Shown: one piece after another, positions 9,056 to 19,011 of the stretch
Layout of the letters: each line of letters begins with the position of its first letter
Numbering within the stretch: the stretch's first letter is position 1
Notes under the pieces: generated by a model
The model's input: the letters and a program-made list of their open reading frames with translations, nothing else
Told to the model about the DNA's origin: nothing
Database searches by the model: none
Translations under genes and position numbers: made by a program
Source: Saccharospirillum salsuginis
GTDB lineage: Bacteria; Pseudomonadota; Gammaproteobacteria; Pseudomonadales; Natronospirillaceae
Length of the DNA: 64,000 bases
Assembly (NCBI RefSeq): GCF_014651855.1
Contig: NZ_BMXR01000005.1
Location: forward strand, 307,550 to 371,549
Direction of reading: 5' to 3'

Positions 9056-10057
9056 ATGAGTCAATTGGATGTCTACGCCGTGGGTCAGGCCCTGGTGGAT
9101 GAAGAATACCTAGTCAGCAATCGTTTCCTGTCCTCGCTGGGAGTGGCCAAGGGTCACCGCACCCTCATCGACTACGACCGCTCGCGTACCCTGCGCCGGG
9201 CCGCCACGGACGAAGGCCAACTGCTCAAGCGCATGAACGGCGGCAGCGGGGCCAACTCCATCACCGCGACGGCCCAGTTGGGCGCCCGGTGTCATTTCTC
9301 CTGCCGGCTCGGCGACGACGAGGAAGGCGATTTCTACATCCAGCAGCTGACCGACTCCGGCGTCGAGACCGACCCGAAGGACCGCATCGCCGATGGCCAT
9401 ACCGGCGTTTGCCTGGTGATGGTGACCCCGGATGCCGAGCGCACCATGAACACCTATGTCGGCATCACCGATGACATCGGCGTCGACGACGTCAATTTCG
9501 ACGCCCTCGATTCGGCCAACTGGCTCTATTTGGAAGGCCACCTGCTGATTTCCGAACTCGGCCACGAAGCCGCCATCGCCTGCCGCGACCGGGCCCGCCG
9601 CCAGGGCAAGAAGATCGCGGTCAATTTTTGCGACCCGGCCGTGGCCCGCTTGTGCCGGGACGAGATGACCGACCTGTTGAGCGAGCGCTGCGACTTGCTG
9701 TTCTGCAACGAAGAAGAAGCCCAGATCTGGACCCACCGCACCGATCTCGAAGACGCGATGAACGCCCTCGACCGACTGGCCAAAACCTGGGTGCTGACGC
9801 GCGGAGAGGCCGGCGCCGTCGCCTATGACGGGCACAACCGGTTCGATATTCCCGCCCACAAGGTCAATGCGATGAACACCACCGGTGCGGGCGATACCTT
9901 CGCCGGAGCCTTCCTCTACGGCCTGACCCAGGGGCGCAGTTACAATACGGCCGGTGCCCTGGCGTCCCTGGCCTCGGCCGTCAAGGTCCAACACGCCGGC
10001 GCCCGACTGGACAAAACCCAACTGCTGGACGTTCGGCGCCGGATTCTCGGGGCCTAA
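9056..10057 (+). CDS. PfkB-family kinase (adenosine kinase-like)
   Basis: A 333-residue carbohydrate/nucleoside kinase of the ribokinase (PfkB) family. It shows the N-terminal PfkB signature region with the GGSGANSITATAQLG block (about 62-76), a small lid segment, and the C-terminal ATP/anion-hole motif NTTGAGDTFAGAF, with the catalytic base expected at D280. The adenosine kinase-like subgroup in proteobacteria has this length and the GVAKG/MNGGSGANS features, but substrate specificity (adenosine, ribose, fructose or other) cannot be read from these motifs. It is transcribed alone, divergently from mrcB, with a palindrome in the intergenic region. Confidence 0.85.
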   Translation: MSQLDVYAVGQALVDEEYLVSNRFLSSLGVAKGHRTLIDYDRSRTLRRAATDEGQLLKRMNGGSGANSITATAQLGARCHFSCRLGDDEEGDFYIQQLTDSGVETDPKDRIADGHTGVCLVMVTPDAERTMNTYVGITDDIGVDDVNFDALDSANWLYLEGHLLISELGHEAAIACRDRARRQGKKIAVNFCDPAVARLCRDEMTDLLSERCDLLFCNEEEAQIWTHRTDLEDAMNALDRLAKTWVLTRGEAGAVAYDGHNRFDIPAHKVNAMNTTGAGDTFAGAFLYGLTQGRSYNTAGALASLASAVKVQHAGARLDKTQLLDVRRRILGA

Positions 10058-10092
10058 TAGGGTTGGTCTACCCCTGGTGCCAGGCATACGTA

Positions 10093-10199
10093 CCTGGTGC
10101 CGGGTGGTCCCATCCAGGGTCGTCGTAAATCCGTCCGTGGAGCCTAGACCGCAGCATCCCTGCTGCGGACTTCCCTGGATGGGACCACCCGACACCAGG
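10093..10199. repeat. Dispersed structured repeat, family A, copy 2
   Basis: Nearly perfect 27-base arms (10093-10119 and 10173-10199; one mismatch) surround a central perfect hairpin CCGCAGCA-TCCC-TGCTGCGG (10149-10168). It is the same design as copy 1 with wholly different outer arm sequence. In this orientation the conserved strip reads CGTCGTAAATCCGTCCGTGG. It lies between the kinase gene and the DUF4124 gene. Confidence 0.85.
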
Positions 10200-10339
10200 C
10201 ACTTATCTCGTAGTCACCGCTCGCTCCACCAGCAATTGTTATTTATGCTGAGCCGGTCACATCGGTTTATTTCACATTCCGGGACAAGCGGGGTTACACT
10301 TATTGATCATATTTGCATCAGGCTGAACAAGGGCCTTCT

Positions 10340-10837
10340 ATGACATCACGCATACTGTTGATACTGGCGGCACTCTGGATCGGGCAGGCCATGGCCGCCG
10401 GCAAAATCTACACATGGACCGATGAAGACGGCGTCGTTCATTATGGCGATCGTCCTCCCAAGGAAGTGAACGCCGAGGAAGTGAACGTTCGTGGTCGCAA
10501 GGCCGAACCGGTACAGGTCATTCCTTCACAGCTGACCGGAACCTGGTTCGGACGGGGCTCGGACGGCGGCGAAGTGCGGATGCGGTTGCAGGAAAACGGT
10601 TCGATTCGCTATACCCAGACGTTTCCTGATGAGACCATCTACAATTATCAGGGTATTTGGCGACTCGAAGACCGCTCGATGACCGTGATCACCGAATTCA
10701 TCGAGGAAGGCGGCGGTGGCAGCCTGGACCGGTCGGTCGAGCCGGTACAACTGACCTATACCTTTACCCAGTTCAGTCCAGACCAGATGACCATTCTGAC
10801 AGCCGGTCAAAGCCATACGTTGAATAAGGTGCAATAA
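10340..10837 (+). CDS. DUF4124 domain-containing exported protein
   Basis: A 165-residue protein with a signal peptide (MTSRILLILAALWIGQAMAAG, cleavage near residue 20) followed at once by a DUF4124 motif (KIYTWTDEDGVVHYGDRPP, about 22-40). That domain occurs in many small periplasmic proteins of proteobacteria and its function is unknown. The C-terminal 110 residues form a separate beta-rich domain (WFGRGSDGGEVRMRLQENGSIRYTQTF) that resembles lipocalin-like stress domains in pattern only. I chose the ATG at 10340 because the signal peptide begins there; an in-frame start 27 bases upstream would add residues before it. It is monocistronic and ends at a terminator shared with polB. Confidence 0.75.
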   Translation: MTSRILLILAALWIGQAMAAGKIYTWTDEDGVVHYGDRPPKEVNAEEVNVRGRKAEPVQVIPSQLTGTWFGRGSDGGEVRMRLQENGSIRYTQTFPDETIYNYQGIWRLEDRSMTVITEFIEEGGGGSLDRSVEPVQLTYTFTQFSPDQMTILTAGQSHTLNKVQ

Positions 10838-10854
10838 ACCACGCTCCTTTCCCA

Positions 10855-10889
10855 GGCGCGAACCAAATGGTTGGCGCCCCTTCCTTTCT
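10855..10889. terminator. Terminator between convergent DUF4124 gene and polB
   Basis: Hairpin GGCGCGAACCA-AA-TGGTTGGCGCC (10855-10878; one G/G mismatch) is followed by CCTTCCTTTCTTTC. It lies between two convergent stops (10837 and 10891). The pyrimidine-rich tail is on the plus strand, so it best serves the DUF4124 gene. Confidence 0.6.
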
Positions 10890-10890
10890 T

Positions 10891-13212
10891 TCAGAACAGG
10901 TTCATCTGTTCGTCGATCAGTTCCCGAAACGATGTTCCCATAAAGTGCAGGATTCCGTCGGCGATGGGTTCGAGTTGCTTGTCCAGGTAGTGCTGGTAGT
11001 CCAGCGGCGAGCGGACAAAGGGCTCGGGTTCGACGCCGTTGACCGTCATCCGGTAGGCAATCTGGCGGCCGCTCCAGGTGGGTTGTTCGGCCTTGCGTTT
11101 CAGCGCGGCCTGGACGTGAGGCGGTTTCTGTTTTTCATAAGAGGACAGCGGACGACGCAGCCGGCGCTGGTAGGTGAGGCGATCGTCCCGCTGCCCGGCC
11201 TTGAGGGCGGCGACTTCCTCGCGAACGTAGGCGGCGTAGTCGGCGCCGTCGAAAACGCGTTGGTAAAGGCCCTGCTGAAACTGTTTCGCCAGCGGCGTCC
11301 AGTCGGACCGAACCGCTTCCAGGCCCTTGAACACCAGCCGCGTTCGACCGCCATCGTCCACCACGCCGGCGTAGCGTTTCTTGGAACCGGTCTCCAGCCC
11401 GCGAATGGTGGGCATCAGGAAGCGTCGGTAATGGGTTTCGAATTCCATTTCGAGATGGCAGTCCAGGTCGAATTCGGTGCGTATGCGCTGGCGCCACCAG
11501 TTGTTCAGTTGACCCGCCAGCTGTTGCCCGAGTTCGGGCGGGTTCGGGTGGCGGTCGGCCCAGACGAAGACGGAATCGGTATCGCCGTAGATGACGCGAT
11601 AACCCTGCTGCTCGATGTGGTCGCGGCTTTCGTTGAGGATCTGATGGCCGCGCCGGGTGATGGAGCTCGCCAGCCGCGGGTCGAAGAAGCGGCAGAGATT
11701 ACTGCCGAGCACGCCGTAAAACGAGTTCATCAGAATCTTGATGGACTGGGACAAGGGCGCGTTCTGTTCGCGCTTGGCTTCGTCTCGCGCGGCCCAGAGC
11801 CGGTCGATGATACCGGGCAGAATGTGATCGGTGCGGTGGAAACGGGCACCGAGGAACCCCGGAACGGTCTCCGCTTCCGGGCTTTCCAGACCCCGGTGCA
11901 GCCCAAGCGGGTCGATCAGAAAGGTGCGGATGATGCTCGGGTACAGACTCTTGAAGTCGAGCACCAGTACGTCGTCGTACAAGCCCGGTTTGCTGTCCAT
12001 GACGAAGCCGCCCGGGCTGTGCTCGGTCAGTGATTGCTCACCCACCGACGGCGCGACCCGACCGGCACGGTGCAACCGGGGCAGGTAAACGTAGCTGAAG
12101 GCGGCGGCCGACGCCCCGATCCGGTCCAGCGTCAACCCGGTCAGATGGGCTCGCTCGACCAGGAAGTGCCAGAGCTTGGCCTCGCGGAAGATATCGATGA
12201 CCAGTTGGGCGTCTTCGCGGTTATAGGTGTACAGCGCCAGCGGCTCCTCCCGGTAGAGCCGCTCGATTTCGCCGACCCGGTCGTCGCTGTCCTCGATCGC
12301 CTTGCCGCGCCCCAGGATCGTGCGGGACACGAATTCCAGCGAATAGCTGTCCAGGTACCAGGCCGCCGAGCGCAGCGTGCCCGGCCCATCCACCACCTGT
12401 CGCCCCTCGATGTCGACGCGTGACGGACCGCCCTGCCGCTTGTGCCACCGGACCCCGGAACCGTCGCGCCCCAGGGCGAGCGGTCGATTGTGGCGATCGG
12501 CGTGCTGTTGCAACACGAACAAATCGAAATCCACCACCGCCCAGCCGACCAGGATGTCCGGGTCGTAGGCCTGAACCCAGTCGATGAACGCCTCCAGGCA
12601 GGCCTGCTCCGAGTCGACCCAGTGCAGATCCTCGGGCGCGTTCGCCGGCCGGGTATGACCCCGGTCCACCACCCAAACCGCGCTGGCATCCTCGGTCACG
12701 ACGGCGATGCTGTACAGATCGGGGCATTGCCCGGGGACGTACCAGGCGGTCTCGATGTCGAGCGAAACCACGCGCAGCTTGGGCTCCACGCTCGCCGGAC
12801 GCAGCCGTTTACCCTCTCGGGTCACGCTCGCGGTGATCAAGCGTTCCATCAAAAACCGGTCGCTCGGGATCACATCGTCTTCCCAGACCCGCAGTTGTTG
12901 ATCACGCCCGCGCCGCACCCATTGGCGTTGCTCGGTGAAGGTCGCGGAATACACCGGTCGCACGGCCTCCCCTTCCAGGGAGATCAAACCGGGCTCTCCG
13001 ACTCGGGGCATTACCGGTCGCGTGGCCCAGACCCGATGCCAGGCGGCCCATTCCCGCTCGGGAATGAAACAGACCGACTCCTGTCCTTCCAGCGTCCAAC
13101 AGCGGACATCGTCGCCGATTTTCAGCCAATAGCGCAGTTCGAGCCCATTATCGGTCTCCGACCAATGACGGCTCAACACGAAGGCGGGATCGGGTTGGCT
13201 TTCCTGTAACAT
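10891..13212 (-). CDS. polB: DNA polymerase II (family B)
   Basis: Family B DNA polymerase with proofreading, used in SOS repair and replication restart (773 residues; E. coli Pol II is 783). The exonuclease domain carries ExoI DIE (152-154), ExoII around DILVGWAVVDFDL and ExoIII YNRED (from 330). The polymerase domain carries motif A DFKSLYPSI (419-427), motif B KILMNSFYG (492-500) and motif C YGDTDS (542-547), all complete, so the enzyme should be active. It is monocistronic. A CNB-domain gene starts divergently only about 40 bases from its ATG, so the two promoters are closely packed. No clear LexA box (CTG-N10-CAG) is evident in that short gap. Confidence 0.95.
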   Translation of the reverse strand: MLQESQPDPAFVLSRHWSETDNGLELRYWLKIGDDVRCWTLEGQESVCFIPEREWAAWHRVWATRPVMPRVGEPGLISLEGEAVRPVYSATFTEQRQWVRRGRDQQLRVWEDDVIPSDRFLMERLITASVTREGKRLRPASVEPKLRVVSLDIETAWYVPGQCPDLYSIAVVTEDASAVWVVDRGHTRPANAPEDLHWVDSEQACLEAFIDWVQAYDPDILVGWAVVDFDLFVLQQHADRHNRPLALGRDGSGVRWHKRQGGPSRVDIEGRQVVDGPGTLRSAAWYLDSYSLEFVSRTILGRGKAIEDSDDRVGEIERLYREEPLALYTYNREDAQLVIDIFREAKLWHFLVERAHLTGLTLDRIGASAAAFSYVYLPRLHRAGRVAPSVGEQSLTEHSPGGFVMDSKPGLYDDVLVLDFKSLYPSIIRTFLIDPLGLHRGLESPEAETVPGFLGARFHRTDHILPGIIDRLWAARDEAKREQNAPLSQSIKILMNSFYGVLGSNLCRFFDPRLASSITRRGHQILNESRDHIEQQGYRVIYGDTDSVFVWADRHPNPPELGQQLAGQLNNWWRQRIRTEFDLDCHLEMEFETHYRRFLMPTIRGLETGSKKRYAGVVDDGGRTRLVFKGLEAVRSDWTPLAKQFQQGLYQRVFDGADYAAYVREEVAALKAGQRDDRLTYQRRLRRPLSSYEKQKPPHVQAALKRKAEQPTWSGRQIAYRMTVNGVEPEPFVRSPLDYQHYLDKQLEPIADGILHFMGTSFRELIDEQMNLF

Positions 13213-13254
13213 GGCGATTGCTATACTGCGCTCATCTGTGTGGGAGAATTCTAT

Positions 13255-14034
13255 ATGCTTTTACTGGGAGAACGGTCAGAAACGGCGGATCAGCTGTCGG
13301 AACGCCTCCGGATACTGTCGGACAAGCTGTTCGAATCCCTGCCACCCGGCGAACGACGCAACCTCGAAGCCCAAACCGACCTCTACGCTCTGCAGTCCAC
13401 GGAAAACCTGTTCATCGTGCGCTCGGGTACGATGCAGGGCTGGCAGGGCGAACGCCTGTGCCTCTATTTCGAACCGGGCGACGTCATCGGGCTGAACGAA
13501 TGCTACCAGCTCCCGGCCCTTCGCGTCGCCTGCGAGGAGGGGGTGGTGGTCGAGCAACACGCGGCGGACGATCTGCTGCGCTACACCCACGAGACCAAGG
13601 AGCGCCAGGCCATCTGGACCAGTTTCCTGATGACCCAGATCGCGCTCTTCCAGGATGCGTTCGCGCGCAACCAGCGCGATGAGGACCAGGCGCCACAGAC
13701 GGGCTTCCTGAACTTCGCTCCGGGCGAGACGATCCTTAACGAGGGCGATCCGGCACACGAGGTGTTTACCATTCTGAACGGCCGGGCGGAGGTCTATGTC
13801 GCCGAGAACAAGGTCGGCGAAGTCCTGCAGGACGAGATTTTCGGCGCCATGGCCGTTTTCACCGGCGAACCCCGCTCTGCCACCGTCATCGCCTCCGAAC
13901 CCTGTACGGTTCTGGCGGTCCCCAAAGACGAGTTCGTCACCCTGATCAAATCACACCCCGAGACGACCATGACCCTCATCGAGAACATGGCCCGAAACAT
14001 CCAGTCGCTGAATGCCCGGTTGACCGAAGACTAG
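13255..14034 (+). CDS. Cyclic nucleotide-binding domain protein without HTH
   Basis: A 259-residue cytoplasmic protein. The C-terminal half (about 145-250) is a clear cNMP-binding beta-roll (PGETILNEGDPAHEVFTILNGRAEVYV, then GEIFGAM- and PRSATVIA-like strips). The N-terminal 110 residues read like a second, degenerate beta-roll (LFIVRSGTMQGW, FEPGDVIGLNE). There is no C-terminal helix-turn-helix, so this is not a Crp/Fnr transcription factor. The strict PRAA/E-R nucleotide signature is replaced by EPRSAT, so ligand binding is uncertain. I chose ATG 13255 because GGGAGA lies at good spacing (13242-13247); an in-frame GTG at 13240 overlaps that site. It is divergent from polB. Confidence 0.8.
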   Translation: MLLLGERSETADQLSERLRILSDKLFESLPPGERRNLEAQTDLYALQSTENLFIVRSGTMQGWQGERLCLYFEPGDVIGLNECYQLPALRVACEEGVVVEQHAADDLLRYTHETKERQAIWTSFLMTQIALFQDAFARNQRDEDQAPQTGFLNFAPGETILNEGDPAHEVFTILNGRAEVYVAENKVGEVLQDEIFGAMAVFTGEPRSATVIASEPCTVLAVPKDEFVTLIKSHPETTMTLIENMARNIQSLNARLTED

Positions 14035-14142
14035 GCCTTGTTCGGGCTTGTGCCTAAATTTCGGCCGGGCTGGCTTGTTGCCGGGAATCCGCTAGAGGAG
14101 GCTGGGTTGACCTCTGCTGGGACTGCTTAGTGCCGGGAACCC

Positions 14143-14306
14143 GCGAGAGGTGGCGGGGTGCTCCCTGACGGACCGCTGCAAGTACTTCCCTGTAAGCTCG
14201 GCGGCCCGAATCCGACCGCCATGGATGGCGGAAGTGCCGGTTTTGCAGGAGCAAAAACCGGCCCTGCGGGCCGACGTCCGCCTGGGAGCACCCCGCCACC
14301 TCTCGC
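14143..14306. repeat. Dispersed structured repeat, family A (long form), copy 3
   Basis: Perfect 23-base outer arms occupy 14143-14165 and 14284-14306. Inside are CCGCCATGGATGGCGG (about 14217-14232) and a GCCGGTTTT/AAAACCGGC hairpin. Its flank (GTGCCGGGAACCCGC before the left arm, CGCTAGT after the right arm) is shared with copy 6, so these two form a longer subfamily. Confidence 0.8.
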
Positions 14307-14342
14307 TAGTCAATTGTGCAACTACCGCCGCTCATGGCACTC

Positions 14343-14364
14343 GTAGGGTGGGCACTGCCCACCA
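14343..14364. repeat. Short repeat family B (GTAGGGTGGGC), copy 1
   Basis: GTAGGGTGGGCACTGCCCACCA, a compact palindromic unit also seen at 18727, 18825, 27046, 29292, 32843 and 32948. Strings of this kind are widespread in proteobacterial intergenic DNA. Confidence 0.7.
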
Positions 14365-14465
14365 GAAAAATGCCCAATCACTTCCCCCTCAAACCTCCAC
14401 TAGAACAACAACGACTTAAAATTCCTTCAACCACCAGCCATCAGATTGAGGCACCGTGGAAGTAT

Positions 14466-14582
14466 GGGTTCAGGTGAGGGGGTAGGGGTCTCCGGGGATG
14501 TCGGCCGCAGGGACGCGGCCGCCAAGCCTACATGGATGTATTCACGGCGACCCCGGAGGCCCCTACCCCCTCACCTGAACCC
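14466..14582. repeat. Dispersed structured repeat, family A, copy 4
   Basis: Arms of 32 bases (14466-14497 and 14551-14582) with a single mismatch surround a GC-rich centre (GGCCGCAGGGACGCGGCC) and the strip TACATGGATGTATTCACGGCG. The purine-rich left arm makes this one of the most stable hairpins in the window. Confidence 0.85.
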
Positions 14583-14937
14583 TCAAAACCACACAACCAA
14601 TGGCAAATGTCTTACAAACCCTGTCCCATATCGCCGCTATTGGAAACCATCACTAATCGTCATACTTCTTTCCGTCGCCAAGGAGAGCTCCGGGTAACGG
14701 ACAGCCCGCTACAGGACGTAGAGACCACATACAGGTTATCTGGACAACTCAAAGGACACCTCAGTGGGCAGCTGAGCCGGCCAGGGCAGGCCGATCCCCG
14801 TTTTGGTTTCCCGCATCGGGATCCCCCTTTTCCAAAACCGGGCCCGGCCTTCTTTTTTCCGGCCTCTTCCTTCCTCCATTGAGAAAGCCCGTCATCCAAC
14901 CCATGATGAGCATACAGTTGCCAATCATCGGTTCAGC

Positions 14938-16398
14938 ATGACCCACGCCACCAACACCCAAACCGTCCAACCCGGCCAGTTCGACACCCGTTACGCCCGG
15001 GAACTGCCGGACACCTATGCTCAGGTCAATCCGACACCGCTGCGCGATCCGCACTGGGTGTGCTGGAATCATGCCCTGGCGGAGGAATTGTCGTTTCCGG
15101 CCGAACCGGACGATCAGATGCTGAAGGCCTGTTCCGGGGCGGGGTTGTATCAGGGTACGGAGCCGATCGCGCAGAAGTACGCCGGCCACCAGTTCGGTGT
15201 CTGGAACCCGGATCTGGGGGACGGGCGTGGCCTGTTGCTCGGTGAGTGGGTGGACCCGGACGGTGAACACTGGGATTTCCATCTGAAGGGCGCCGGCAAG
15301 ACACCGTTCAGTCGCTTCGGCGACGGTCGCGCGGTGTTGCGGTCGTCGATCCGGGAGTTCCTGGCCAGCGAAGCCTTGCACGCGCTTGGCATTCCGACGA
15401 CGCGGGCGCTGGCGCTGGTCGGGTCGGACGAGCCGGTACAGCGGGAAGTGTTGGAGCGCGGCGCCATGCTGACCCGGGTCGCGCGCACGCACATCCGGTT
15501 CGGGCATTTCGAGTGGTTCGCCTTCAGCGAGCAGACCGAGAAGCTGGAACAACTGCTGAATTACACCCTGAAGCACCATTACCCCGAGTGCCTGGAACAC
15601 GATGACCCGACCGCCGCTTTTTTTACCGAGGTGGTCGACCGCACGGCCACGCTGATGGCGCATTGGATGGCCCATGGCTTTTGCCACGGGGTGATGAACA
15701 CGGACAACATGAGCATCATCGGCGATACCTTCGACTACGGGCCCTACGCCTTTCTCGACGCCACCCGGCCGGATTTTATCTGCAACCACACCGATGTTCA
15801 GGGCCGCTATGCCTTCAACCGGCAGCCCGATATAGCGTTGTGGAATCTGCAGTGTCTGGCCCAGGCGTTGGTGTCACACACCCGCCAGGACGCTTTGAAG
15901 GAGGCGCTGCAACGCTTCGCACCGGTCTACAACAACCACTTTCTGCATTTAATGGGTGAGCGGCTCGGCCTCGGGGAGATTGAAGCGGACGATCAGGAAC
16001 TGGTCAGCGAGTGGATGCAATTGCTGGCGGCCGAGGAACGGGATTTTCACCACAGTTTCCGGACTCTGGCGGACCGGCCGGTCGAGGCCTGGTCGGAACT
16101 GGATGACGACTATGTAGATCGGGATCGGTTTCGGAAATGGCGCGAGGCACTGGCCGAACGGCTGGACTCGGAGCCGGACCAGGGTCGCAGCCTGGCCAGG
16201 GCGCGCAACCCGGTCTCGGTGCTGCGGACACACCTGGCGCAGGAAGTGATCGAGGCGGCCGAGCAGGGAGATAACGCTCCCCTGCACAGCTACCTGGCGG
16301 CGTTGCAGTCCCCGTTCGAGCACCGCGAAGAATGGCGCCACTGGGGTGACGCCCCACCGGCGGACTATGTGGCCCGCCCGCTCAGTTGCAGCAGTTGA
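14938..16398 (+). CDS. selO: Protein adenylyltransferase SelO (YdiU)
   Basis: Pseudokinase-fold enzyme that transfers AMP to Ser/Thr/Tyr of target proteins and is linked to redox homeostasis (486 residues from the chosen ATG; the family is about 480). The glycine-rich and lysine region GAGKTPFSRFGDGRAVLRSSIREFL (about 118-142) and the catalytic/metal block HGVMNTDNMSIIGDTFDYGPYAFLD (about 254-278) are intact. The C-terminus ends LSCSS with cysteine antepenultimate, the position of selenocysteine in eukaryotic SelO. An upstream in-frame ATG at 14803 would add 45 unlike residues, so it is rejected. It stands alone between repeat-filled gaps. Confidence 0.93.
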   Translation: MTHATNTQTVQPGQFDTRYARELPDTYAQVNPTPLRDPHWVCWNHALAEELSFPAEPDDQMLKACSGAGLYQGTEPIAQKYAGHQFGVWNPDLGDGRGLLLGEWVDPDGEHWDFHLKGAGKTPFSRFGDGRAVLRSSIREFLASEALHALGIPTTRALALVGSDEPVQREVLERGAMLTRVARTHIRFGHFEWFAFSEQTEKLEQLLNYTLKHHYPECLEHDDPTAAFFTEVVDRTATLMAHWMAHGFCHGVMNTDNMSIIGDTFDYGPYAFLDATRPDFICNHTDVQGRYAFNRQPDIALWNLQCLAQALVSHTRQDALKEALQRFAPVYNNHFLHLMGERLGLGEIEADDQELVSEWMQLLAAEERDFHHSFRTLADRPVEAWSELDDDYVDRDRFRKWREALAERLDSEPDQGRSLARARNPVSVLRTHLAQEVIEAAEQGDNAPLHSYLAALQSPFEHREEWRHWGDAPPADYVARPLSCSS

Positions 16399-16411
16399 GG
16401 GATTGGGGTTC

Positions 16412-16583
16412 GTAGGGTGGAAGAGGTGGAGCTGACATCCGCCGGGAGGGCGAAGCCCTCTTAATCGCCCGCTGAAACACTGCTCCTGCACATCCCTGTG
16501 CTCGCAGCATAAGTACATCCATGTACAAAAAAGGCGGGCCATGCCCGCTTCGGCAGATGTCGGCTCCACCTCTTCTGCCCTAC
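16412..16583. repeat. Repeat family D (GTAGGG-GAAGAG), copy 1, with embedded terminator
   Basis: Arms GTAGGGTGGAAGAGGTGGAG (from 16412) and CTCCACCTCTTCTGCCCTAC (ending 16583) flank about 130 bases. The same ends recur at 34890-34999, 37793-37924 and 37951-38061. It fills the gap between the convergent selO and acyl-CoA dehydrogenase genes. Confidence 0.75.
16525..16550 (-). terminator. Intrinsic terminator of the first acyl-CoA dehydrogenase
   Basis: On the minus strand AAGCGGGC-ATG-GCCCGCCTT is followed directly by TTTTTTGTACATGGATGTAC. It lies 56 bases past the stop of the acyl-CoA dehydrogenase gene ending at 16606. The sequence beyond the T-run closely resembles that beyond the carB terminator at 54400. 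Confidence 0.75.
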
Positions 16584-16605
16584 AGGTGACGGCTCGATTT
16601 CCCGC

Positions 16606-18372
<1,767 letters not shown>

Positions 18373-18576
18373 GTCAGTACTCTCTTGTTCTCGTCGGTAT
18401 CTTGGACGCCCGTGGATCGGGGCTCTGTCCAAAGGCTAAGGTTTCGGCAGCCTTCGGCAATTTGTTGGGTGGTTAAAGTTCCCGGTTTGGGTGTAAACCT
18501 CGGTGCCTGTGGTTTGATTCTGTGCCTGGGTTTGTTTGTGGCTCGGTTGTCTGTGGTGCCAGTGGTTCGCCCCCGC

Positions 18577-18676
18577 TGCCGGGTAGGCCCCCGCCCAGGG
18601 TCGGCATGAACCCATCCATGGGGCCTTGACCGCAGCATCCCTGCAGCGGATACCCCTGCGTGGGACCTACCCGGCA
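18577..18676. repeat. Dispersed structured repeat, family A, copy 5
   Basis: Arms TGCCGGGTAGG...CCC (18577-18600) and CCCTGCGTGGGACCTACCCGGCA (18654-18676) are imperfectly complementary. The centre CCGCAGCATCCCTGCAGCGG resembles that of copy 2. The strip CATGAACCCATCCATGGGGCC is the complement of the common core. Confidence 0.8.
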
Positions 18677-18726
18677 TCCGGGGCTGGTTCCGTGGTGACT
18701 TCGCAGTCCGTTATCCCGCCGCATTT

Positions 18727-18848
18727 GTAGGGTGGGCACCGCCCACCATGGAAGGATACTCAGCCTTCAGCATGCTCCATTGCCAACCATTATTCCGTGG
18801 CACATCAGGGCATGATGGTGGGCGATGCCCACCCTACGTGTGCCCAAA
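18727..18848. repeat. Repeat family B, inverted pair
   Basis: GTAGGGTGGGCACCGCCCACCAT at the left end and ATGGTGGGCGATGCCCACCCTAC at the right end form a 122-base inverted unit. Each arm is itself palindromic. The unit resembles a miniature element with terminal inverted repeats. Confidence 0.7.
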
Positions 18849-18864
18849 ACAGCTGGTGCAACAA

Positions 18865-18898
18865 GTAGGTTGGATTAGCCGATAGGCGTAATCCAACA
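18865..18898. repeat. Repeat family C (GTAGGTTGGATTA), copy 1
   Basis: GTAGGTTGGATTAGCC, a short centre, then GGCGTAATCCAACA. The same family is found at 29115-29225. A related CGGATTACGCCCCTTCGGGG segment lies nearby at about 18941-18960. Confidence 0.65.
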
Positions 18899-19011
18899 CC
18901 AGACCCGAGCCACGGGACCATTCCGTGCCTTTTCAAACGTCGGATTACGCCCCTTCGGGGCTACCGAGCCCGGTGTGCCGGACCAGACGTACCGATCCGG
19001 CCTACGTTTCA

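Larger units (their letters stand above)
14035..14937. other. Gene-free interval packed with inverted repeats
   Basis: No convincing gene occurs in these 903 bases. The stretch holds two large family A repeats (14143-14306 and 14466-14582), a partial tandem duplication of the left flank of the first (about 14078-14108 compared with 14131-14160), a GTAGGGTGGGC element at 14343-14364, and AT-richer filler before the selO start. Confidence 0.7.
18373..19011. other. Repeat-filled gap between acyl-CoA dehydrogenase paralogues
   Basis: No gene is seen in 639 bases. It contains a family A repeat (18577-18676), a pair of opposed family B elements (18727-18748, 18825-18848) and a GTAGGTTGGATTA element (18865-18898) with a weaker inverted partner near 18941-19006. 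The promoter of the gene at 18372 should lie near its right edge but I see no strong -35/-10 pair. Confidence 0.6.

Noticed and set aside
14143..14582. Possible CRISPR or integron array from repeated palindromes
   Set aside because: Units are not regularly spaced, have no constant-length spacers, and no cas or integrase gene is near.
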